DNA of 15,018 bases from a bacterium (GTDB lineage: Bacteria; Krumholzibacteriota; Krumholzibacteria; LZORAL124-64-63), in the NCBI GenBank assembly GCA_016873405.1, contig VGXH01000008.1, positions 1 through 15,018 on the forward strand, written 5' to 3'. The translations under genes were made by a program, and so were the position numbers. Below are positions 6,489 through 13,316 of the stretch, one piece after another. Every line of letters begins with the position of its first letter. Positions within the stretch are counted from its first letter, which is position 1. The notes under the pieces were generated by a model that searched no databases, was not told the origin of the DNA, and was given only the letters and a program-made list of their open reading frames with translations.

Positions 6489-7664
6489 CTAGAGCCTGAC
6501 GCCCAGCAGGTTGATGTCCTTGACCTCGCCGCCGGCGGCGGCCTTCTGCAGGCTCTCGACGACGGTCGCCGCCTGCTTCAGGTCGAAGTCGCGGCCGCCC
6601 AGGCCGTAGATGTAGCTGTGGATCGGCACCTGCAGGCCGTACATGGCCGAGCGGGTCTCGATGAACAGCGGGCCGCCCTGCCCGCCGAAGCTGGCCGAGC
6701 GGTCGAGCACGCAGACGGCCTTGCGGCCGGCCAGGATCCGGGCCAGATAGGCGTGCGGGAACGGGCGGAAGGTCCGCAGCTTTTTCAGGCCCACCTTGAC
6801 GCCCTTCTCGCGGTACTGGTCGATGACGTCCTTGCAGGTGCCGGCGCTGGAGCCCAGCAGCACGATCACCAGGTCGGCGTCGTCCAGCCTGTACTCCTCG
6901 GCGAAGCCGTAGCGGCGCCCGGTCAGCTCGGCGAACTCGTCGCTCACCTGCTGGATGATCGCGGGCGCCTTCTCGTAGGCCGCCAACTGGCTCGTCTTGT
7001 GTTCGAAGTAGTAGTCCGTCAGGTCGAGCGGACCGACGGTGATCGGCTTCTCCGGGTTGAGCAGCGTGTAGGCCGGGTTGTACTTGCCGATGAACTTCCA
7101 CGCCGCGTCGTCCGGCAGCAGGTAGAGGGCGTCGGCGGTGTGGCTGATGATGAAGCCGTCGTAGTTCACCATCACCGGCAGGCGCACGTCCATGTGCTCG
7201 GCGATGCGCCAGGCCATGACGCCGTTGTCGTACGACTCCTGCGCGTTCTCGCTGAACAGGTGGATCCAGCCGGCGTCACGGCCGCCCATGCTGTCGGAGT
7301 GGTCGCAATGGATGTTGATGTTGCCGCTGAGGGCCCGGTTGACCAGCGCCATGCAGATCGGCAGCCGCAGCGAGGCGGCGATGTACACGACCTCCCACAT
7401 CAGCGCGAAGCCGGCGCTGCTGGTGGCCGTGAAGGTGCGGGCGCCGGCGGCGGCGGCGCCGACGGCGGCGCTCATCGCCGAGTGTTCGCTCTCGACCAGG
7501 ATCATCTCCGTGGTCGACTCGCCGTTGGCGACGAACTCCGCGTACTTGTGCATCATCTCCGTCTGCGGAGTGATGGGGAACGCCGCGGCGACGTGCGGGC
7601 GGGCCTGCCTGAACGCATAGGCGACCGCTTCGTTGCCGGACAGCGCGACGAGTTTCTGCTCCAT
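6489..7664 (-). CDS. porA: 2-oxoacid:ferredoxin oxidoreductase, alpha subunit (PorA-like)
   Basis: This 391-residue subunit provides the pyrimidine-binding and transketolase C-terminal-like domains of the four-subunit enzyme. The signature AAFPITPQTEMMHKYAE (27-43) corresponds to the YPITPQ motif of this family. LVESEHSAMSAAVGAA (56-71) carries the conserved glutamate region, and TSSAGFALMWEVVYIAA and SDSMGGRDAGWIHLFSENAQ are further family blocks. The C-terminal part (VIVLLGSSAGTCKDVIDQYR, KKLRTFRPFP, VLDRSASFGGQGGPLF) is the expected domain II. An AAAGGA site precedes the ATG. It lies 15 bp before porB and 25 bp after porD, consistent with one transcript. No truncation or missing motif was seen. 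Confidence 0.93.
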   Translation of the reverse strand: MEQKLVALSGNEAVAYAFRQARPHVAAAFPITPQTEMMHKYAEFVANGESTTEMILVESEHSAMSAAVGAAAAGARTFTATSSAGFALMWEVVYIAASLRLPICMALVNRALSGNINIHCDHSDSMGGRDAGWIHLFSENAQESYDNGVMAWRIAEHMDVRLPVMVNYDGFIISHTADALYLLPDDAAWKFIGKYNPAYTLLNPEKPITVGPLDLTDYYFEHKTSQLAAYEKAPAIIQQVSDEFAELTGRRYGFAEEYRLDDADLVIVLLGSSAGTCKDVIDQYREKGVKVGLKKLRTFRPFPHAYLARILAGRKAVCVLDRSASFGGQGGPLFIETRSAMYGLQVPIHSYIYGLGGRDFDLKQAATVVESLQKAAAGGEVKDINLLGVRL

Positions 7665-7689
7665 GCCTCGGTTCCTTTCCGGCGGTTGC

Positions 7690-7998
7690 CTATTTCTCTT
7701 CCCGGACCATCACCAGCGCCGACTTGCCCTTCTTGGCGGGCGGGCACTCCTGGGCGCAGATGCCGCAGCCCTTGCAGTGGTCCATGATGATGCCCTTCAT
7801 CAGCGGCTTGGGACCGGACGCGTCGATCTCGATCGCCGTGTCCGGGCAGTAGATCCAGCAGAACATGCAATGGATGCAGTTCTCCGCGACGAACTTCGGC
7901 ACGAACGTGCGCCAGTCGCCGGTCTTGTAGGCGGCGGCGTTGCCCGCTTCGCGGATGATCCCGCCCTCGTGCAGGTCCTTCGTGTTGATCATGCTCAT
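7690..7998 (-). CDS. porD: 2-oxoacid:ferredoxin oxidoreductase, delta (ferredoxin) subunit (PorD-like)
   Basis: This 102-residue 2[4Fe-4S] ferredoxin-type subunit carries electrons from the beta-subunit cluster to soluble ferredoxin. Two complete C-x2-C-x2-C-x3-C motifs are visible: Cys41, 44, 47, 51 (CIHCMFCWIYCP) and Cys75, 78, 81, 85 (CKGCGICAQECP). The preceding KTGDWRTFVPKF is the N-terminal segment usually found before the first motif in PorD. Its ATG overlaps the porG stop in an ATGA junction (7998-7995), indicating translational coupling and equal subunit supply. A second in-frame ATG two codons later is possible. Confidence 0.93.
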   Translation of the reverse strand: MSMINTKDLHEGGIIREAGNAAAYKTGDWRTFVPKFVAENCIHCMFCWIYCPDTAIEIDASGPKPLMKGIIMDHCKGCGICAQECPPAKKGKSALVMVREEK

Positions 7999-8576
7999 GC
8001 CGACACCAGCTCCTTGTTGGCGCGATCCACCGCGGCGAGGTTGCCGTCGATGACCACCTGGGAGAACTTGCTGCCCAGTTGCTCGACGAGGGCTCCCTTC
8101 AACTCGTCGATGGTCAGCATGTCATCGACGGCGAGCAGGGCGCCCACCATCGGCATGTTCGGGATCGGGCGGCCGATGGTCGCCAGCGCGATGCCGGTGG
8201 CATCGACGGTGTGCACCTTGGCGCCCTTGACGTTCAGCTTCTTCACCACCGAGCCGGGGGCTTCGGTCGTATTGACGAGGAACACCGTGTCCTTCGTGGT
8301 GCCGGCCGTCACGCCGGCGGCGGGGCTGTCCAGCAGCGTCGGATCCAGCACGATGACGATGTTCGGGCTGTCGATCATGCAGTGCCGGCGGATGGGGGCG
8401 TCCGAGATGCGCGTGAAGCCGCGCATGGGCGCGCCGCGCCGCTCGGGTCCGTACTCGGGAAAACCCTGACCGAACTTGCCCTTCATCAGGACCGCCTCGG
8501 CCAGGAACATGGCCGCGGTCTTGGCGCCCTGGCCGCCGCGGGCATGCCAGCGGATCTCGACCATCTTTCCAGACAT
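7995..8576 (-). CDS. porG: 2-oxoacid:ferredoxin oxidoreductase, gamma subunit (PorG-like)
   Basis: This 193-residue gamma subunit is probably involved in CoA handling and assembly of the complex. The family opening EIRWHARGGQGAKTAAMFLA (residues 7-26) is followed by GQGFPEYGPERRGAPMRGFTRIS (37-59), the strongly conserved block of the POR gamma domain. Later segments DSPNIVIVLDPTLLDSP, VFLVNTTEAP, VDATGIA and IPNMPMVGAL are also as expected. I keep the ATG at 8576 because AAGGAG lies 7 nt upstream; ATG 8564 has no such site. It is the first gene of the gamma-delta-alpha-beta operon and faces aroB across a 285-bp control region. Confidence 0.93.
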   Translation of the reverse strand: MSGKMVEIRWHARGGQGAKTAAMFLAEAVLMKGKFGQGFPEYGPERRGAPMRGFTRISDAPIRRHCMIDSPNIVIVLDPTLLDSPAAGVTAGTTKDTVFLVNTTEAPGSVVKKLNVKGAKVHTVDATGIALATIGRPIPNMPMVGALLAVDDMLTIDELKGALVEQLGSKFSQVVIDGNLAAVDRANKELVSA

Positions 8577-8614
8577 GCGCCTACTCCTTGCGTCTGTTCA
8601 TCCTTGTCGCGCGC

Positions 8615-8644
8615 TGGCATTCGTGCCGGTGGCATTCGTGCCGG
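8615..8644. repeat. two-copy 15-bp tandem repeat in the por leader
   Basis: TGGCATTCGTGCCGG occurs twice, perfectly and without a gap, at 8615-8629 and 8630-8644. Each copy contains GGCA-TTCG-TGCC, a 4-bp stem with a 4-nt loop, so the por leader RNA could carry two adjacent small hairpins 39 nt or more upstream of the porG start. No function is known to me. Confidence 0.85.
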
Positions 8645-8710
8645 ACGCCGGCGCCGGGCCGCGTTGGCAATCGCGCGGCAGCCGTGGTAGATTCGGCCGG
8701 CGGAACGGCA

Positions 8711-8739
8711 AAGTTAGTGCCGGAGCCACGGCCAGACAA
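8711..8739 (-). promoter_or_regulatory. candidate promoter of the por operon
   Basis: On the minus strand TTGTCT (8739-8734; 4/6 match to -35) and TAACTT (8716-8711; 3/6 match to -10) are spaced by 17 nt. This would give a leader of about 130 nt containing the 15-bp repeats. The match is weak. The more AT-rich stretch at 8766-8800 is an alternative site for either the por or the aroB promoter, although I could not resolve convincing hexamers there. Confidence 0.25.
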
Positions 8740-8829
8740 ACCAAAACGCCGTTCGTCCGACGTCTTCGATTCTGACAATAACAATCAAAGCAAGGATTTA
8801 CGGCCCCCGCCACCGGCGCGCCCGGGGCG

Positions 8830-8865
8830 GGCAGGCGGTCAGGCAGGCGGTCAGGCAGGCGATGA
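8830..8865. repeat. three-copy 12-bp tandem repeat overlapping the aroB start
   Basis: GGCAGGCGGTCA at 8830-8841 and 8842-8853 is followed by a third copy, GGCAGGCGATGA (8854-8865), with two changes. These changes create the aroB ATG at 8862-8864. The AGG stretches within the repeat are the only Shine-Dalgarno-like bases before aroB, so the repeat supplies the ribosome-binding region. Confidence 0.85.
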
Positions 8866-9992
8866 GTCACCGTTCCCTTGTCATCGACATGGTCCTGGGC
8901 GGGCGGTCCAGCCGCATCGTCGTGGGGCCCCTGGCCGCGCTCGAGCTGTCCCGCTACATCCTGCGGCCGCCGCCGGTCTACATCGTCGACGAGGCCGTCG
9001 AGCGTCTCCAACCGGCGTGGCTCGAGCAGTTGCAGGCCGGCTGCGACCCGGACCGCTCCGGGACGCTGGTGGTGCCCGGCGGCGAGGGCATCAAGACGCT
9101 GGAACAACTGACGGCCATCTACGCCTGGCTGGCCGGGCGCGGCGTGGCCCGCGACGCCACGCTGGTCGGCATCGGCGGCGGCGCGCTGCTGGACGTGGCC
9201 GGGTTCGCGGCCGCCACCTGGCAGCGCGGCGTGGGCTGGGTGAGCGTGCCGACGACGTTGCTGGCGATGATCGACGCCGCCATCGGCGGCAAGACGGCCA
9301 TCAACGTCGCCGGCCTCAAGAACCAGGTGGGCGCCTTCCACCCCGCGGCGGGGATCATGGTCGATTGCGGTTTCCTGCTGACCTTGCCGCGGACCGGCTG
9401 GCGCGACGGGCTGGCCGAAATGGTCAAGGCCGCCGTGGTGGGCGATGCGTCCCTGTTCGCGGACCTCGAGGCGTCGCGCCAGGAGTTGCGCGCGCTCTTC
9501 GGCGCCGCGGCGGGGCCCGACCGCGAGCCGGTGCCGGGCGTGCTCGGCGCGCTGCCGTGGCGGGACTGGGTGGGTCGGGCCGCGGCGGTGAAGGCGGCGA
9601 TCGTGGGCCGCGACTTCCTTGAGCAGGGGCCGCGCCGCGCCCTGAACCTCGGGCACACCCTGGGCCACGCCCTGGAAGCGCACACCGCCGGCACGCCTGC
9701 CGCGCTGTCGCACGGCCAGGCCGTCGCCATCGGCATGGCCGTGGTCTTCCGCGTGGCCGCCGAGCGCGGGCTGTGCCCGCTGACGCTGGCCGTGCGCGTG
9801 ATCGAGCTGCTGGAGGCCTGCGGCCTGCCGACTCGGTGCCCGGCGCCGCCGCTCGCCGACCTCGAGCGCCTGCTGAACGCCGACAAGAAGCGGCGCGGCG
9901 GGCGCGCGCGCTGGGTGCTGCCGCGGGGGCTGCGGCAGCTGGACCTGGACGGCGCGGTCCCGACCGCCGAGCTTCTCCGCTGGCTGGATTGA
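8862..9992 (+). CDS. aroB: 3-dehydroquinate synthase
   Basis: This 376-residue cytoplasmic enzyme converts DAHP to 3-dehydroquinate, step two of the shikimate pathway, using NAD+ and a divalent metal (usually zinc). NAD-binding GIGGGALLD (103-111) and VPTTLLAMIDAAIGGKTAIN (129-148) are clear. The probable metal ligands are Glu186 (GLAEMVKAA), His265 (NLGHTLGHALE) and His284 (LSHGQAVAIGM), by analogy with known AroB structures. DKKRRGG (341-347) is the expected C-terminal motif. ATG 8862 gives the family's usual short first strand before SSRIVVG. An insertion-like Ala/Pro/Gly stretch around residues 211-232 is slightly longer than I would expect. It stands alone on the plus strand and converges on the protease gene with only 19 bp between the stops and no visible terminator. 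Confidence 0.95.
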   Translation: MSHRSLVIDMVLGGRSSRIVVGPLAALELSRYILRPPPVYIVDEAVERLQPAWLEQLQAGCDPDRSGTLVVPGGEGIKTLEQLTAIYAWLAGRGVARDATLVGIGGGALLDVAGFAAATWQRGVGWVSVPTTLLAMIDAAIGGKTAINVAGLKNQVGAFHPAAGIMVDCGFLLTLPRTGWRDGLAEMVKAAVVGDASLFADLEASRQELRALFGAAAGPDREPVPGVLGALPWRDWVGRAAAVKAAIVGRDFLEQGPRRALNLGHTLGHALEAHTAGTPAALSHGQAVAIGMAVVFRVAAERGLCPLTLAVRVIELLEACGLPTRCPAPPLADLERLLNADKKRRGGRARWVLPRGLRQLDLDGAVPTAELLRWLD

Positions 9993-10011
9993 GCGCGGAC
10001 GCCGCCCTCCG

Positions 10012-13000
10012 TTACTTGGCCAGCACCAGCTTCGCCACGGCGACCCCGTCCGCCTGCACGAGCCTGGCCAGGTACGTACCTGCCGCCAGCGCCCGCCCCG
10101 AGCCGTCCGACCCGTCCCACGCGGCTTCGTGGCGCCCCTCCCGCAGCGAGCCGTCGACCAGGGTCCTGACCAGGCGTCCCCGCACGTCGTAGATCCCGAG
10201 CGTCACCGGACCGGCCGCCGGCACGGTGAAGGCCACCGTCGTCCTCGGGTTGAAAGGGTTGGGCGCGACGCCGCTGATCGCCAGGACGGCCGGGGCCGGG
10301 ACCGGCGCCGCGGACGTGCCGTCGGGCCGGACCTGATCGCTGAAGCCGCCGGCGCGCCCCCCGGCATCGACCGCCGAGACGACGTAGTACCAGTTTCCGG
10401 GCGGCGGCGTATCCTCGAACGAACAGACCGGGTGCGTCACCAGCGCCACGGCGGCGGCGGCCGACGGCAGGAAGTCGGCCGCCGTGTCGCGGTAGGCGAC
10501 ATAGGTCGCGACGCCCGCGGTCGCCAGCGGATCCCAGGTCACGCGCAGCCGCCCGGCCCCGAGATCCGTCAGGCGGGCGCCGGTCACGCGCGGCGGCGCG
10601 CCCGGCGCCGCGCCGGGTCCGCCGTGGATGCCGATGTCCGCGCGCGAGCCATCCGGGTCGGCGCCCAGGGGATCGGGATCGCCGCGGTCCAGGCAGGGCG
10701 AATGCATGCCGGGCGAACAGGCCGGCGGAGCGACGACCAGCAGCGGGTCGAGCGACAGGTCGTGCGGCCCGGGCGTCTGGCCGGCGGCGTAGTTGCCTCC
10801 GCCGTTGTCCCAGACCAGGTTGAAGTCGGCCGTCGTGGCCGCGCCGTAGGCAGCCAGTCCGCCGCCCGCGTTGCCCTTGACGATGTTGTTGCGGATCCGC
10901 AGCGTCGCCTCGCCGGCGACCAGCAGGCCCCCGCCCGTGCCCGCGACGTTGGCTTCGAGCAGGCAGTTCTCCACCGCGCCCCCGCTCCCCATCGCGAACA
11001 GCCCGCCGCCCAGGCCGGCGGTCCGATTGCCGCGGAGCACGGCGTTGCGCAGAGCGAGCGTGCCGCCTTGCCAGCTGACGGCGCCGCCGTTGCCCAGGCC
11101 CGCGCTGTTGCGTTCGAGTCGGCCGCGCGTGAGCGTGAGCGCCGCGCCGCTGCCGCCGAGCGCCCCGCCTTCGAAGCGCGCACGGTTGCCGACGAACTGC
11201 GCATCGGCGATGTCGGCGCTTCCCCCCGCCAGGTACAGGGCGCCCCCGCGGTGGCAGGAGCCGTTGTCCGTGAACGAACCGCCGGAAATCGTCCACGCCG
11301 AACCCTCGCCGTACAGCGCCGCGCCGAGGAACGACTCCGAACTGTCGGCGCAGGCGTTGCCGGCGAACTCGCAATCCACGAGCGCGACGGCGGCGCCGCT
11401 GGCGCTGATGGCCCCACCGCGCGTCGCGCGGTTGCCCGTGAACCGGCACGACTCCAGGCGCGGAGCGCCGCCGACCACGCAGACGGCCCCGCCGTAACCG
11501 GTCGTCGTGCCCAGAGCCGCCCGGTTGCCGACGAACTCGCAATGGCGGATCGTCGGCGACGAGTCCTGCACGAACACGGCGCCGCCGTGCTGCCCGGGCA
11601 GCGGCGCCGAACCGTTGCCGCCGTAGCAGCCGGAGAACACGAAGTTGTCCACCAGCGCGAAGTCGCCGGCGGGCGCGTTGAACCGCAGCGCCGAGCCGCC
11701 GCACGTCAGGCGCGTCGGGTGCAGCGCCCGGTCCTGGACGGCAAACGCGGGATCCCAGGACCCCAGGATGCGCACGGTCCCGCTGACGGATACGCGCAAC
11801 GTGTAGTCACCGCCGGCCACCAGCACCGTGTCCCGCCCGGTGCAGGCCGCCACCGCGTCCGCGATCGAGTGCGCGGCCGTGGCCGGCGTCAGGTACGGCG
11901 GCGTGTTGCTGCCGCCGGGGCTGACGTAGCGCGTGGCATGCCCGACGATGCGCAGGGGATTCGGCGCAAAGGCGTAGCCGTTGCGCGTTCCCGTCGACGC
12001 GCTCACCGTCAGGTGCGCTCCGGCCGCCGAGAGATTGGGGACGACCCAGTCGTAGCTGCCGGTGTTGGGCACTCCCTGGGCGATGACGTAGTCGCTGCAC
12101 GGACCGTCCCACCCCAGCCTCAGATCGACGGCGGCCACGGGGGCCCCCGACGTGGTCCAGCTCAGCGTCACGGTGGTGCCGGCCGCCAGCGGTTCGGCGC
12201 CGAGTCCCGGCGCGAACGCGAACCGCGACGCGGGCGGCGAACAGGTCAGCTGCGTCACGGCCGTGCCCGTCGAGGCGGCGCCGTAGCGCACCCAGATGTA
12301 GCCGTACTGCCCGAAGCCGGGCCCCCAGCTGTTCTTGATCAGCCAGGCGCCGGCGCCGCCGCAGTGACGGTCGTCCCAACCGACGATGAGCACCAGGTGG
12401 TTGGTGCCGGCTCCCGGTTGGTCGAAGCAGCCGCTGGCGTAGGCCTCGAACGCGGGGCTGGCGTCGATGCCCGTGCACACGGGCCCGTCGAGCAGCGCCG
12501 TCTTGATCTGCGTGACGTTGTTGCTGATGTGCCGATAGCCCGAGATCCAGGCGAAGCCCGGGAACTCGCCCTGCCGGCAGGGCGCGGCCGGCGGGTCCGC
12601 CGCCTGGTACGGATGGCAGTCCTCGAGCACCGCACCGTGCGTCCGGAAGACGTCGTAGGCCGCGAACGCCCAGCCGCCGTCGCAGCCCGCGCCCGCGGTG
12701 TTGCAGGAGACGATCTGCTGCTCGGACAGGTCCAGCGTCGTCCCGTAGCGGATGCGCATGTGCGACTCGAGTTCGGCCGTCGCCGCGAAGGCCCAGCAGC
12801 TTCCACAGCTGCCCTGGTTCTTGACCGGCGTGACCCCGCCCTGATCGACCCAGCTGAAATTCGCCGGGAGCGACTTCTCGACCGGCAGGATGACCAGCCG
12901 GCGCGCGAGTTCCGCCTCGTAGCCGGGCGGCGGCGCGTAGCCCCGCAGGGCGGCGCGGCGCTCCGGGGTCAGCGTCGCCGTGAAGTGGTCGTCCACCGTG

Positions 13001-13152
13001 AACGACCAGCCGTTGGCGTCGATCTCGCGGCGCAACTGCTCCAGGTCGGCGGCGCGGACTTCGGTTGCCGCAGCCGAGAGGATCGCCGTGACGGCCGCGG
13101 CCAGAAACGCGAGCGACGGACGGGCTGTCCGGAGGGTCAGGGCAGGTGACAT
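10012..13152 (-). CDS. secreted papain-type (C1) protease with Pmp-like beta-helix and FlgD-like C-terminal sorting domain
   Basis: This is a 1046-residue exported protein. Domains in order: signal peptide (1-34); a propeptide-like segment (about 37-95); a C1 papain domain (about 97-300) with oxyanion Gln113, catalytic Cys119 in GSCGSCWAF, His252 in NHLVLIVGWD and Asn274 in IKNSWG; a Kre9/KNH-like Ig domain (about 315-400); a right-handed beta-helix (about 408-845) with many GGA(I/L/V) and F-x-x-N elements like chlamydial Pmp repeats, ending in SPCLDRGDPDP...ADIGIHGG; a fibronectin-III-like domain (about 850-940); and a C-terminal FlgD-like module (about 955-1046) with GVAPNPFNPRTTVAF and GTYLARL...KLVLAK. 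All catalytic residues are present, so it should be active. ATG 13152 is preceded by TGAGGA and gives a good signal peptide; an in-frame ATG at 13236 lies at the predicted transcription start and is unlikely. Substrate unknown. Confidence 0.92.
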   Translation of the reverse strand: MSPALTLRTARPSLAFLAAAVTAILSAAATEVRAADLEQLRREIDANGWSFTVDDHFTATLTPERRAALRGYAPPPGYEAELARRLVILPVEKSLPANFSWVDQGGVTPVKNQGSCGSCWAFAATAELESHMRIRYGTTLDLSEQQIVSCNTAGAGCDGGWAFAAYDVFRTHGAVLEDCHPYQAADPPAAPCRQGEFPGFAWISGYRHISNNVTQIKTALLDGPVCTGIDASPAFEAYASGCFDQPGAGTNHLVLIVGWDDRHCGGAGAWLIKNSWGPGFGQYGYIWVRYGAASTGTAVTQLTCSPPASRFAFAPGLGAEPLAAGTTVTLSWTTSGAPVAAVDLRLGWDGPCSDYVIAQGVPNTGSYDWVVPNLSAAGAHLTVSASTGTRNGYAFAPNPLRIVGHATRYVSPGGSNTPPYLTPATAAHSIADAVAACTGRDTVLVAGGDYTLRVSVSGTVRILGSWDPAFAVQDRALHPTRLTCGGSALRFNAPAGDFALVDNFVFSGCYGGNGSAPLPGQHGGAVFVQDSSPTIRHCEFVGNRAALGTTTGYGGAVCVVGGAPRLESCRFTGNRATRGGAISASGAAVALVDCEFAGNACADSSESFLGAALYGEGSAWTISGGSFTDNGSCHRGGALYLAGGSADIADAQFVGNRARFEGGALGGSGAALTLTRGRLERNSAGLGNGGAVSWQGGTLALRNAVLRGNRTAGLGGGLFAMGSGGAVENCLLEANVAGTGGGLLVAGEATLRIRNNIVKGNAGGGLAAYGAATTADFNLVWDNGGGNYAAGQTPGPHDLSLDPLLVVAPPACSPGMHSPCLDRGDPDPLGADPDGSRADIGIHGGPGAAPGAPPRVTGARLTDLGAGRLRVTWDPLATAGVATYVAYRDTAADFLPSAAAAVALVTHPVCSFEDTPPPGNWYYVVSAVDAGGRAGGFSDQVRPDGTSAAPVPAPAVLAISGVAPNPFNPRTTVAFTVPAAGPVTLGIYDVRGRLVRTLVDGSLREGRHEAAWDGSDGSGRALAAGTYLARLVQADGVAVAKLVLAK

Positions 13153-13242
13153 CGTGCGGTCCTCACCGGTCGGAGCGAGTCGGGCGGACGAACGCCGTGC
13201 GGCCGGGGTCCGGCCGCGCGCCGTCATCACGGGCATCGACTG

Positions 13243-13251
13243 AGTATAGCA
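13243..13251 (-). promoter_or_regulatory. extended -10 promoter of the protease gene
   Basis: On the minus strand TGCTATACT (13251-13243) is an extended -10 element (TG-N-TATACT, 5/6 core match) in an otherwise GC-rich gap. No good -35 box lies 16-18 nt upstream, which fits an extended -10 promoter. Transcription would begin near 13236, giving an untranslated leader of about 85 nt before ATG 13152. Confidence 0.55.
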
Positions 13252-13291
13252 GACGGCGGCGGCGGCGTCGACCGCCCGCTCGGCGGTCCCG

Positions 13292-13316
13292 CCCGGACCT
13301 TCGTGAACAGTCCGGG
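13292..13316 (-). terminator. possible terminator hairpin after priA
   Basis: CCCGGAC (13292-13298) and GTCCGGG (13310-13316) form a 7-bp stem around an 11-nt loop, starting right after the priA stop (13319-13317). No T-tract follows on the minus strand, so it may be a weak or factor-assisted terminator rather than a true intrinsic one. Confidence 0.35.

Noticed and set aside
5269..7101. 610-residue minus-strand frame overlapping porB and porA
   Set aside because: It is out of frame with the two subunit genes whose full motif sets are visible, and its translation is Arg/Gly/Ala-rich noise.
8581..8784. 67-residue minus-strand frame (TTG start) in the por leader, ending 5 nt before porG
   Set aside because: The 15-bp repeats make it read RHECHRHECQ, but it has no convincing ribosome-binding site, no known motif, and overlaps the likely promoter. 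I treat it as chance.
10129..13149. 1006-residue plus-strand open frame
   Set aside because: It is antisense to the protease gene and composed of Arg/Gly/Ala/Val-rich sequence with no motif. The opposite strand encodes complete papain active-site and beta-helix motifs.
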